A DNA stretch of 20,503 nucleotides from Candidatus Woesearchaeota archaeon (GCA_018303225.1 JAGVYO010000011.1:1-20503); one strand, 5' to 3'. Counted from the stretch's first letter, positions 1-5,539 are shown. The notes: generated by a model from the letters alone, not told the origin. Program-made: numbers and translations.

Positions 1-18
1 CCATCCATCCTTTTCCTT

Positions 19-192
19 ATGGCACAGGACAAGATATCAATGCCCTCCGGAATGGGCGGTTTAGTCAGATACTTTGACGAATACAAGAGCAAGATCACCT
101 TCCAGCCCGGCCATATCATCGTCATGGCCATTGTATTGATCATCATCATGCTGCTTCTTTACACCTACGGACATCGCATGTTGGGAGTGTAA
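19..192 (+). CDS. secG: Preprotein translocase Sec61-beta subunit
   Basis: Small subunit of the SecYE/Sec61 protein-conducting channel in the cytoplasmic membrane. The 57-residue reading frame starts MAQDKISMPSGMGGLVRYFD and ends in a single hydrophobic helix (about residues 33-50, IIVMAIVLIIIMLLLYTY) with a short basic tail. This is the tail-anchored layout of archaeal Sec61-beta. The 'MPSGMGGLVRYFDE' stretch with a following 'ITFQPGHII' matches the family's conserved N-terminal part, and its length (50-60 residues) is normal. The start is the first ATG of the frame; its promoter lies outside the window. A T-rich stretch follows the stop (196-207). The neighbouring genes are unrelated. Identification rests on pattern recognition of the family. 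Confidence 0.9.
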   Translation: MAQDKISMPSGMGGLVRYFDEYKSKITFQPGHIIVMAIVLIIIMLLLYTYGHRMLGV

Positions 193-253
193 AAACTTTT
201 CTTTTGATATGGACAGTTGGCACCTATCTCTGCAGCTTCCTTCAACCGGAAGG

Positions 254-290
254 TTTAAATATGATAATCATATTTATATGATCTGGTGAT
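254..290 (+). promoter_or_regulatory. Promoter, palindromic operator and SD of the AbrB/PIN operon
   Basis: Two AT-rich TATA-like elements (254-261 and 271-279) flank or overlap a perfect 19-base palindrome at 257-275, AAATATGATAATCATATTT (9-base arms around a central A). A Shine-Dalgarno-like GGTGAT at 285-290 lies five bases before the ATG at 296. The palindrome covers the promoter, so autorepression by the AbrB-type antitoxin is the likely reading (inference from how such antitoxins act). Confidence 0.7.
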
Positions 291-295
291 GCCGT

Positions 296-556
296 ATGGA
301 ATTTGAAGTAACCAAATTGGGCGAACGGGGCCAAGTTGTTATACCGCAAGGATTCAGGAAACATATGGGCCTGAATGCCGGGGAAAAGTTCATCGTATTG
401 GAACGCGGAGACATGTTGATCCTTAAGAGACTGAAAGCCCCAACGTTGGAAGAATTTGATGCCATGGTTAAGAAAGGGCACGAGCATGCAAAGAAGAACG
501 GCTTAACAGAAAAAGATCTGCAAGAGGCCGTTACCAAAGCACGATCTAAAAGATGA
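296..556 (+). CDS. AbrB/SpoVT-type antitoxin (VapB-like)
   Basis: Predicted DNA-binding antitoxin of a type II toxin-antitoxin pair. The first 45 residues are a swapped-hairpin AbrB/MazE domain (EVTKLGERGQVVIPQGFRKH ... GEKFIVLERGDMLILKRL). The 'GQVVIP..fR...gl..Gekf.v' pattern is diagnostic. The charged helical C-terminal part (APTLEEFDAMVKKGHEHAKKNGLTEKDL...) is where such antitoxins usually wrap the toxin. It is 86 residues long, normal for the group. The stop overlaps the toxin start by four bases (ATGA, 553-556), the classic co-translation arrangement. The ATG at 296 is preceded by a GGTGAT SD and a palindromic operator, suggesting autoregulation. Confidence 0.88.
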   Translation: MEFEVTKLGERGQVVIPQGFRKHMGLNAGEKFIVLERGDMLILKRLKAPTLEEFDAMVKKGHEHAKKNGLTEKDLQEAVTKARSKR

Positions 557-963
557 GAGCTGTTCTGGACACGAATATTTTTGTTTCAGGCATCCATTGG
601 TCCGGTGCCTCGGAAAAAGTGCTGAGAGCATGGTTTCTGGATAATTTTAAGTTGATTTCTTCTACTGATATCGTGGACGAGTTTGTAAAAACCATGATTT
701 CATTCAAGGTTCCCATGAAGATTGAAGATATCTTATGGTGGGAAAGCCTTATTCTGGAAAAGTCCGAATTGGTGATGCCAAGGAAGAAAGTTAACGCAGT
801 AAAAGATGATCCCGACGACGATAAATTCATCGAAGCGGCGCTGGAAGGCAAGGCGGATTATGTGGTTACCCAGGACCGGCATCTGCTGCGTGTTAAGGAA
901 TTTGGAGGCGTAAAAATCGTAACCCCGGAAGAATTCCTGAAAATGCAGCTTTTGAAAAGCTAG
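553..963 (+). CDS. PIN-domain ribonuclease toxin (VapC/COG1569-like)
   Basis: Predicted Mg-dependent endoribonuclease toxin neutralised by the AbrB-type protein encoded just upstream. The 136-residue frame begins MRAVLDTNIFVSG, the typical first strand and loop of PIN domains with the first acidic residue D6. Further candidate metal ligands are E43 (STDIVDEF), an acidic run DDPDDDKF (D89/D90) followed by IEAAL, and D108 in VVTQDRHLL. This spacing resembles the 'putative toxin-antitoxin system toxin component, PIN family' group. The start codon lies inside the antitoxin stop (ATGA). The gene ends tail-to-tail with the ABC permease gene: both stop codons share the palindrome CTAG at 960-963. 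All key residues appear intact, so it is probably active. Confidence 0.88.
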   Translation: MRAVLDTNIFVSGIHWSGASEKVLRAWFLDNFKLISSTDIVDEFVKTMISFKVPMKIEDILWWESLILEKSELVMPRKKVNAVKDDPDDDKFIEAALEGKADYVVTQDRHLLRVKEFGGVKIVTPEEFLKMQLLKS

Positions 964-1745
964 TCCCCCTTCGCCAATAAGCCCGTTCTCTTGGAATGCC
1001 TGAATGAAATGACCAGGAAATAAGCCGTGGCAATAAAGAGCGCCAGACTCGCGATAAACGCGTACCATAGGCCCCGGACATTCACCGGCGTCCCGTAGAT
1101 CAGCGCCCGCAGGGCCTCAAAAACATGCGCGGGAGGCAAAGCTAGAGCTATCTTGGCAGCCCACGGGGGCAATGCCGAGACCGGATAATAAATCGCTGCA
1201 AACGGGGACAATACGAACGTGACGCTCCATGCGATGATCTGGATGCGCTGCCCATATCGGAACAGGAATGCCGCAATGAGCAATCCGATGGCCCATCCGA
1301 ACAGCGTAAGCAAAAAGACCGATAGTGCCACCAGCAGAGGCGATATCTGCAGGATATTGAACGAATACATCAAAATCCCCAGCGGCCATAGGATCACGAA
1401 CGTGGCCAGTGACCGGATAAAGCCCATCACAATGATGGACGTGAGATGCTCGCTCAGCCGGATAGGCGAGCTGAAGAGGTGGTACAGGTTCCGTGACCAG
1501 AAGTCCTCCAGGATAAAAACCGCGATATCCTGCGAAGAGCGCCATACGAACACCCACAATATCACGCCGCCCAGCAGCATGCTCAGCACGTTCACATCCG
1601 ACAGTCCCTGGATGTAGAATCCCGTAAAGCCCCATATGAACAGGTCGATGACCGGCCAGTAAACTATATCGAACAGCCGGTCTATCCGGCTCACAGTCAG
1701 GTAATAGTATTTCAGCAATAGGGCATTGATCCGGTAGAGCTTCAT
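960..1745 (-). CDS. ABC-2 type transporter permease
   Basis: Integral membrane half of an ABC-2 exporter (COG0842-like). The 261-residue product has about six hydrophobic segments: WPVIDLFIWGFTGFYIQGL, VLSMLLGGVILWVFVW, SIIVMGFIRSLATFVILWPLG, LLVALSVFLLTLFGWAIGLLI, IIAWSVTFVLSPFAAIYYPV and GLWYAFIASLALFIATAYFLV. Between the fifth and sixth lies the family's 'sALPPWAAKIALALPPAHVFEALR' region (residues about 190-213). The start overlaps the ATPase stop by four bases (rc ATGA at 1742-1745), so the two are translationally coupled and form one transporter. The substrate cannot be told from sequence; drug, lipid or polysaccharide export are all known for the family. The gene ends by overlapping the stop of the convergent PIN toxin gene. 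Confidence 0.88.
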   Translation of the reverse strand: MKLYRINALLLKYYYLTVSRIDRLFDIVYWPVIDLFIWGFTGFYIQGLSDVNVLSMLLGGVILWVFVWRSSQDIAVFILEDFWSRNLYHLFSSPIRLSEHLTSIIVMGFIRSLATFVILWPLGILMYSFNILQISPLLVALSVFLLTLFGWAIGLLIAAFLFRYGQRIQIIAWSVTFVLSPFAAIYYPVSALPPWAAKIALALPPAHVFEALRALIYGTPVNVRGLWYAFIASLALFIATAYFLVISFRHSKRTGLLAKGD

Positions 1746-2671
1746 TTCTTCCTCGAGATCTTGATGAAAATATCGTCCAGCGTAGGGCCCTGGATATGTA
1801 GATTACTGAGCATGAAGCCCTGGTGGAAGATCTTGCTGATGACCTTGTACATCTTGTCCTTTTCCGTGGTGACCTCAAAGCGCAGGTTATTGCCCTTTCC
1901 GAACCATACATCCACCCCCTCGGTTTTGAGGAAATTCTTTAGCGCTCCGACATCTTTCTTGACCGCAATCTCCACCGTGCGCTTCTTGATCATCCTCTTC
2001 AGATTGTCGCTCGTGTCGATGCGCACGATCTTCCCCTCCGACATGAACGCGATCCGGTCGCAGAGCTGCTCGACCTCGTACATGTAATGGGAGGTGAACA
2101 GGATCGTGCAGTCATTCTTCTTCTGGTAGTCCTTGATCAGCGTCCTGGTCTTGTCGGCAATATCCGGATCCAATCCCACGGTGCACTCGTCCAGGAACAG
2201 CACTTTCGGGTCGTTGATCAGCCCTTTGCACAATACCGTCCGGGTGTTCTCCCCGGAGCTCAGTCGTACCACTTTCCGGTCTGCAATCTCCTTGAGCTCA
2301 AACAGCTCCAGCAGCTCGTTGATCTTTTGCTCATGGTTTTTGACGCCGTACAGCCTCGCATACACCTTGAGGTTCTGCCGGATTGTCAAAACATCCGAGA
2401 GCCATGAATAGGCCGTGGCCACGTTGCAATGGTTCTTGACATACTCCCAGTTTTTCTCCGGCTCGAAGCCGAGCAGCTTGATGGTTCCGGAATCCTTTTC
2501 CAGCAGTCCCGTAAGGATGTTGATGGTGGTGCTCTTGCCGGCCCCGTTCGGCCCCAACAGGCCGAAAATCTCCCCTTTTTTCGCGCTGAAGGAGATGCCA
2601 TCTACCGCAGTGAGGGTCTTTCCCCTCTCTTTGAATGTCTTTACGAGGTTGCGGACTTCAATGTAGTTCAT
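1742..2671 (-). CDS. ABC-2 type transporter ATP-binding protein
   Basis: Nucleotide-binding subunit of the exporter whose permease follows. The 309-residue protein starts MNYIEVRNLVKTFKERGKTL. Walker A is GPNGAGKST (residues 40-48), Walker B VLFLDE (157-162), D-loop GLDP, and the H-loop histidine is in TSH (about 195). Departures from consensus: the signature reads LSSGE (137-141) instead of LSGGQ, the Walker B tail reads DECTVGLDP instead of DEPTxGLDP, and the Q-loop glutamine is not evident (ATAYSWLSDVLT, about 86-97). A C-terminal about 80-residue domain follows, as in COG1131/DrrA-like proteins. The frame stays open upstream into the insertion sequence, but the ATG at 2671 is chosen because the family starts there and a TATA box (2694-2702) sits 27 bases ahead. 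Confidence 0.9.
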   Translation of the reverse strand: MNYIEVRNLVKTFKERGKTLTAVDGISFSAKKGEIFGLLGPNGAGKSTTINILTGLLEKDSGTIKLLGFEPEKNWEYVKNHCNVATAYSWLSDVLTIRQNLKVYARLYGVKNHEQKINELLELFELKEIADRKVVRLSSGENTRTVLCKGLINDPKVLFLDECTVGLDPDIADKTRTLIKDYQKKNDCTILFTSHYMYEVEQLCDRIAFMSEGKIVRIDTSDNLKRMIKKRTVEIAVKKDVGALKNFLKTEGVDVWFGKGNNLRFEVTTEKDKMYKVISKIFHQGFMLSNLHIQGPTLDDIFIKISRKK

Positions 2672-2693
2672 ACCGCAGGAAAAAGGATGCAGG

Positions 2694-2702
2694 AATTTAA
2701 AG
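2694..2702 (-). promoter_or_regulatory. TATA box of the ABC exporter operon
   Basis: CTTTAAATT on the minus strand, centred 27 bases upstream of the ATG at 2671. This predicts a leaderless or nearly leaderless mRNA. The insertion sequence begins about 55 bases further upstream and leaves this box intact. Confidence 0.6.
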
Positions 2703-2747
2703 ATTTGCCTCATGCAGCGTTTCTGATTTGCAGAAAGGCGATTCAGG

Positions 2748-2756
2748 AATTCAACC
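2748..2756 (+). repeat. Target-site duplication, left copy
   Basis: AATTCAACC immediately left of the insertion-sequence terminus. An exact copy lies immediately right of the other terminus (3655-3663). A 9-bp duplication is the size made by IS903-like members of the IS5 family. The exact match suggests a fairly recent insertion. Confidence 0.9.
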
Positions 2757-2774
2757 GGCTCTGTCCTGAATCTC
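2757..2774 (+). repeat. IS terminal inverted repeat, left
   Basis: GGCTCTGTCCTGAATCTC, exactly complementary to 3637-3654. It defines the left end of the insertion sequence. Confidence 0.92.
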
Positions 2775-2788
2775 GATAAAAAGATAAA

Positions 2789-2836
2789 CCCGCGCAGCCA
2801 TTGGGCTGCTGCGGGGGTGGGGAGTACAGCCCCACC
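2789..2836 (+). promoter_or_regulatory. Two back-to-back hairpins before the transposase start
   Basis: Hairpin one: 2789-2799 pairs with 2804-2815 (11 base pairs, loop ATTG, one bulged T at 2810). Hairpin two: GGTGGGG (2816-2822) pairs with CCCCACC (2830-2836), loop AGTACAG, ending directly at the ATG of the transposase (2837). Such structures could block ribosome access on transcripts reading in from outside, as known for some bacterial insertion sequences. Here that is inference. Confidence 0.55.
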
Positions 2837-3703
2837 ATGGACAAAGAAACAAAGCTGGTTAAAAAACTTAAGCGTATTCTGAGGCGACTTCGATGCCCAA
2901 GATGGTTGCACCATTTTGGCCCTAAGACTTATCAGTTTGTGGAACACCTTTCCGCACTGTTAATGCGAGCGTATTGCAGGCTCTCTTATCGTCGTGTAAA
3001 AAGATTTTTTGATTTGTTGGGCATTCATTGCCCAACAAAGTCTGCTTTGCAGGCAACATCAAAAAAACTTGATTCCTGCTTTTGGGATAAGGTGCTTGCC
3101 GTGACCAGCGGCAAGCCCTACCTCATTGCGGTGGATAGCACCTGCTTCTCCCGTTCAAACCCAAGCTACCACTACCTCCGCCGCATCGATGGCGCCCTGC
3201 CCAAGGTGCCCATCAAGGCAAGCCTTGCCTACGACACGAAGAAAAAGAAGGTTGTTGCAGCAAAGATCCGTGTGCTTCCAGCACACGACATTCGGGACGT
3301 TGAGCCGTTGCTTAAGCGTTCAAAGCCAAAGATTCTTGTCGCCGACAAAGCATACGATGCTGCATGGCTGCATGACTATTGCAAGGAGGGGGGTATCAAA
3401 GCGCATATCCCCCTTCGTGCGTATGGAAAGCCGAGGTTTCATCGCTGGGATGCAAGGCAAACGGCTGCAAAGCACTTTCGGAAACGCATATATCATCGAA
3501 GAGAAATGGCAGAGTCAGGGAATCATAGCATCAAGCAAACGATGGGAGCAAGCATTAGCTCCAAAAAAGCACGAACCATACGGACCGAGGTATATGGCAG
3601 ACTAGTCTGCCACAACCTCTTTTCTTTGCTTTTTTGGAGATTCAGGACAGAGCCAATTCAACCGCAACGTTTTTATAATAACTTTCTACTCTCCAGCCTA
3701 TGA
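2837..3703 (+). CDS. IS5/IS4-type DDE transposase
   Basis: Catalyses cut-and-paste movement of the surrounding element. The 288-residue product has a basic helical N-terminus (MDKETKLVKKLKRILRRLRC), then an RNase H-like core: first Asp in LIAVDST (D100), second in LVADKAYD (D170), and the C-terminal Y-(2)-R-(3)-E-(6)-K signature as Y219, R222, E226, K233 in YHRREMAESGNHSIK. All catalytic residues are present. The ATG at 2837 is preferred over an upstream in-frame TTG at 2801, which lies inside a strong hairpin. The reading frame crosses the right terminal repeat: about the last 15 residues (after WRFRTEP) are encoded by flanking host DNA, and the stop at 3701-3703 overlaps the NAC start codon (ATGA). 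The product is therefore a junction-specific fusion at its end. Confidence 0.88.
   Translation: MDKETKLVKKLKRILRRLRCPRWLHHFGPKTYQFVEHLSALLMRAYCRLSYRRVKRFFDLLGIHCPTKSALQATSKKLDSCFWDKVLAVTSGKPYLIAVDSTCFSRSNPSYHYLRRIDGALPKVPIKASLAYDTKKKKVVAAKIRVLPAHDIRDVEPLLKRSKPKILVADKAYDAAWLHDYCKEGGIKAHIPLRAYGKPRFHRWDARQTAAKHFRKRIYHRREMAESGNHSIKQTMGASISSKKARTIRTEVYGRLVCHNLFSLLFWRFRTEPIQPQRFYNNFLLSSL
3637..3654 (+). repeat. IS terminal inverted repeat, right
   Basis: GAGATTCAGGACAGAGCC, exact reverse complement of 2757-2774. It is translated as part of the transposase frame (RFRTEP). Confidence 0.92.
3655..3663 (+). repeat. Target-site duplication, right copy
   Basis: AATTCAACC, identical to 2748-2756. Confidence 0.9.
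3671..3678 (+). promoter_or_regulatory. TATA box of the NAC gene
   Basis: TTTTATAA centred 25 bases before the ATG at 3700, eight bases right of the insertion-sequence target duplication. The TFB recognition element would lie partly in the duplicated target bases, so the promoter probably survived the insertion. Confidence 0.6.
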
Positions 3704-4038
3704 TACCCGGATTGAACCCGAGAAAGATGGCTCAGGCCATGAAGCGGATGGGCATCCAGCAGACTGAAATAGAAGCCAAGGAAGTCATCATCAAGCTGGA
3801 AGACAAAGAATTGGTCTTCCAGAATCCGCAGGTCTCCAGGGTCAACATGATGGGCCAGGAAACCTTCCAGATCATCGGCAACCCCGAAGAGCGTTCGTTA
3901 TCAACAGCGCCGGAAATCAGCGAAGACGACATAAAAACAGTCATGGATCAAACACAGTGTTCTGAAGAAGAAGCCAAAACTGCCATTGAAGAGGCCGAAG
4001 GCGATTTGGCCCAGGCCATTCTCAATCTGAAGAAGTAA
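3700..4038 (+). CDS. nac: Nascent polypeptide-associated complex protein (archaeal NAC)
   Basis: Ribosome-associated chaperone that binds nascent chains near the exit tunnel as a homodimer. The 112-residue length is typical. The N-terminal part (MIPGLNPRKMAQAMKRMGIQ) is the conserved ribosome-binding basic stretch. Residues about 20-65 form the NAC beta-barrel (EAKEVIIKLEDKELVFQNPQVSRVNMMGQETFQIIG). Residues about 74-112 form a UBA domain (ISEDDIKTVMDQTQCSEEEAKTAIEEAEGDLAQAILNLKK). The start is supported by a TATA box 25 bases ahead, and no SD is seen, fitting a leaderless transcript. The start codon overlaps the stop of the inserted transposase frame. With SRP RNA and Sec61-beta also in the window, three parts of nascent-chain handling lie close together. 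Confidence 0.96.
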   Translation: MIPGLNPRKMAQAMKRMGIQQTEIEAKEVIIKLEDKELVFQNPQVSRVNMMGQETFQIIGNPEERSLSTAPEISEDDIKTVMDQTQCSEEEAKTAIEEAEGDLAQAILNLKK

Positions 4039-4053
4039 TTTAGAATCGAAATC

Positions 4054-4077
4054 TTTATATACTATAGCGCTCTATAG
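4054..4077 (+). promoter_or_regulatory. Promoter and inverted-repeat operator of the RelB/RelE pair
   Basis: TATA element TTTATATA (4054-4061) lies about 26 bases before the ATG at 4084. Directly downstream, CTATAG (4062-4067) is repeated after CGCT as CTATAG (4072-4077), forming an inverted repeat at the expected transcription start. A ribbon-helix-helix antitoxin dimer could bind here to autoregulate (inference). Confidence 0.55.
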
Positions 4078-4083
4078 GTAGCT

Positions 4084-4302
4084 ATGGCAACTACCATACA
4101 AATCAGCGGGCAATTGCATCAGGAATTGGCGAAACGGAAGCTTTTTGATAGGGAATCCTATGAAGAGGTCATCTGGGACATTCTGGAAGATACGCAGGAA
4201 CTGAGCGAGCAGACCAAAAAGGAAATCGCGGAAGCCCGAAAAGAAGTCAAAGAGGGCAGGGTGAAACCCCTGGAGCAGATAAAGAAAGAGCTGGGTCTGT
4301 AA
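4084..4302 (+). CDS. Ribbon-helix-helix type antitoxin (RelB-like)
   Basis: Predicted antitoxin of a RelE-family pair. The 72-residue protein begins ATTIQISGQLHQELAKRKLF, a short strand followed by helices as in ribbon-helix-helix DNA-binding domains (strand about residues 3-8, helices about 10-16 and 22-33). The C-terminal highly charged helix (SEQTKKEIAEARKEVKEGRVKPLEQIKKELGL) is the usual toxin-wrapping part; the '..EG+v.pl..i..elgl' ending recurs in archaeal antitoxins of this type. The stop TAA directly abuts the toxin ATG (zero gap), and an inverted repeat overlaps its promoter. Confidence 0.8.
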   Translation: MATTIQISGQLHQELAKRKLFDRESYEEVIWDILEDTQELSEQTKKEIAEARKEVKEGRVKPLEQIKKELGL

Positions 4303-4557
4303 ATGTATCAGATCTTTTTCTCTGACAGGGCCGAGAAGCAACTGAAAAAATTAGAGAAAACCCTCCAGCAGCGCATCCTTGCCGGATTGGAGCGCATCCG
4401 TGTCCGCCCTGAAATCCATGTAACAAGGCTCGTAGGGGAACAAGGATACAAGCTGCGCGCAGGCGATTACCGGATCATCATGGACATCGACAGGGGAAAA
4501 CTAATCATTCTGGTCATAAAGGTCGGTCATCGTAAAGATATCTACAAGAAACCTTAG
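4303..4557 (+). CDS. RelE/ParE family toxin
   Basis: Predicted RelE-superfamily toxin, probably a ribosome-dependent mRNA interferase, paired with the upstream antitoxin. The 84-residue chain shows the family's layout: MYQIFFSDRAEKQLKKLEKTL (strand plus first helix with alternating lysines), a second helix (QQRILAGLERIRV), a glycine-containing hairpin VGEQGYKLRAGDYRIIMDID with the hallmark 'yKLR.GdyRii', and a last strand LIILVIKVGHRKDIYKKP. The terminal H-R-K-D-I-Y motif, with possible catalytic H and Y, is typical of active members. Its ATG follows the antitoxin stop with no gap. A T-run (4563-4567) after the gene may end transcription. Confidence 0.9.
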   Translation: MYQIFFSDRAEKQLKKLEKTLQQRILAGLERIRVRPEIHVTRLVGEQGYKLRAGDYRIIMDIDRGKLIILVIKVGHRKDIYKKP

Positions 4558-4576
4558 CCGCTTTTTCCGAACAAAC

Positions 4577-4584
4577 TATTTAAA
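4577..4584 (+). promoter_or_regulatory. TATA box of the paralogue-pair/MinD operon
   Basis: TATTTAAA centred about 28 bases before the ATG at 4609; leaderless start predicted. Confidence 0.55.
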
Positions 4585-4608
4585 CTTCATCGGCTTATTC
4601 TCCTTAAA

Positions 4609-5121
4609 ATGGAGCGATTCCAGGAGTTGAGGCTCTCGGCCCAGTCCAAGATAAGCACCGCTGATCATTTGATCACGCAGACCTACAAACTGGTCCAGGA
4701 CCCCAAGCTATTAATTCTGGCCGTGGAGAACATCTTCCTGGCCATGAGCTATGCCATGGGCGCCCTCCTCCATTACGAGCAGACCTTCAAGCGCGTATCG
4801 GCATTCACCGACACCTTCAACGCCAAGCTCATGCTCTACCGCGAGGCCTGCGAAAAAAGGTACAATTTCGATCCCAATTACGCCAGTCTGATGCTCGAGC
4901 TCAAGGACACCATCCTGCAGCACAAGACAAGCCCCATTGAATTTGTGAGGCATGGTCAGTTTGTCATCTGCAACCCGGACTACAGCACAAAAATCCTGTC
5001 GCTCGAGATCCTGAAGCGCCACATCCACAAGGCAAAGGTATTTATACAACAGATAAGTAAAATAACGGAAAAAAATGAGGCAATATTTGGAAGAAGCGAA
5101 GGAAGAGCTGAAGCGCGTTGA
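4609..5121 (+). CDS. Unknown helical protein, first member of a paralogous pair
   Basis: I do not recognise a named family. The 170-residue product is predicted mostly alpha-helical and soluble, with an amphipathic helix at about 31-57 (DPKLLILAVENIFLAMSYAM...) and a helical C-terminal region (about 127-155). It aligns by eye with the next gene's product over nearly the full length at constant offset: DHL at 19-21 versus 16-18, the long helix at 31-57 versus 28-54, and EF.RH at 111-115 versus 107-111. The two are therefore tandem paralogues, likely forming a heterodimer. The RH pair inside a helical bundle loosely recalls HEPN proteins, but the R-x4-6-H motif in the right place is not clear. 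It opens a four-gene operon with a MinD-type ATPase and a membrane protein. Its end overlaps the next gene by 47 bases. Confidence 0.8.
   Translation: MERFQELRLSAQSKISTADHLITQTYKLVQDPKLLILAVENIFLAMSYAMGALLHYEQTFKRVSAFTDTFNAKLMLYREACEKRYNFDPNYASLMLELKDTILQHKTSPIEFVRHGQFVICNPDYSTKILSLEILKRHIHKAKVFIQQISKITEKNEAIFGRSEGRAEAR
5039..5048 (+). promoter_or_regulatory. Possible internal TATA box for the second paralogue
   Basis: TATTTATACA inside the 3' end of the first paralogue gene, centred about 31 bases before the ATG at 5075. It may give separate expression of the downstream three genes. Weak evidence on its own, as AT-rich codons could produce it. Confidence 0.3.
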
Positions 5122-5539
5122 CCACCTGGTCTTTGTCAGTTTAAAATACACCAGGACCGTGGACGTCATCAAGAGCGTATTAGAACGATTAATCGCAGCC
5201 TATGAGTTCATCGTGATGGAATTGCTGGAATACATTAAAGAACAAAAAAAAGTCCAGGTTTTTCCCCAGAGCCCGGTGGAAAGGGTGGGAGTCATCCAGA
5301 ACGCCTTTCCGGACCACCTGGAGCTGAACGAGACCCTGAACTTCTATCTTAAACTGCGGAAACTCAGCAGGGCCCCTTACGGGAAAAGGGAAGAATTCAG
5401 GCGCCACGTCACGATGATTGCCACGTTGGAGAATGAGGAGGTCGTGGAGGTCGACATCGACAGGGTCAAGGAATATTACGATAAGACAAAGGAATTTGTG
5501 GGGAAAGTATATGTCATGATCGAAGGCGAAAAAGAATGA
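5075..5539 (+). CDS. Unknown helical protein, second member of a paralogous pair
   Basis: The 154-residue, mainly helical protein is not recognised. It is collinear with the preceding gene's product: same DHL near residue 16, long helix VIKSVLERLIAAYEFIVMEL (31-50), KLRKLSRAP.. (93-101), EFRRH (107-111), and a C-terminal helix DRVKEYYDKTKEFVGKVYVM. It differs in being more acidic at the end. The start at 5075 gives a 47-base overlap with the upstream gene in another frame. The alignment with the paralogue supports this start rather than a shorter one. Its stop overlaps the MinD-type gene by four bases (ATGA, 5536-5539), so it should be made in step with that ATPase. A role as partner or adaptor of the ATPase is inferred only from this coupling. 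Confidence 0.82.
   Translation: MRQYLEEAKEELKRVDHLVFVSLKYTRTVDVIKSVLERLIAAYEFIVMELLEYIKEQKKVQVFPQSPVERVGVIQNAFPDHLELNETLNFYLKLRKLSRAPYGKREEFRRHVTMIATLENEEVVEVDIDRVKEYYDKTKEFVGKVYVMIEGEKE

Larger units (their letters stand above)
2757..3654 (+). mobile_element. Complete IS5-type insertion sequence, 898 bp
   Basis: Bounded by perfect 18-base terminal inverted repeats: left 2757-2774 (GGCTCTGTCCTGAATCTC) and right 3637-3654 (its reverse complement). These are flanked by exact 9-bp target duplications (2748-2756 and 3655-3663). It carries one DDE transposase gene on the plus strand. The GGCT.TGT tip, the 9-bp duplication and the transposase length resemble the IS903 branch of the IS5 family (a comparison from memory). 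The element lies between the divergent promoters of the ABC exporter and NAC genes and spares both TATA boxes. The transposase gene has no stop inside the element and is unusually rich in perfect hairpins (see findings). Confidence 0.92.

Noticed and set aside
2801..2836. TTG start for the transposase
   Set aside because: The extra 12 residues lie in the two-hairpin leader and add nothing like a transposase N-terminus; ATG 2837 follows directly.
2672..2947. Upstream extension of the ABC ATPase frame by 92 residues
   Set aside because: It runs into the insertion sequence, shows no family similarity, and a TATA box sits 27 bases before the ATG at 2671.
4609..5539. HEPN-type toxin pair
   Set aside because: Helical and with an RH pair, but the R-x4-6-H motif in the last helix is not present in either protein, and no nucleotidyltransferase partner is nearby.
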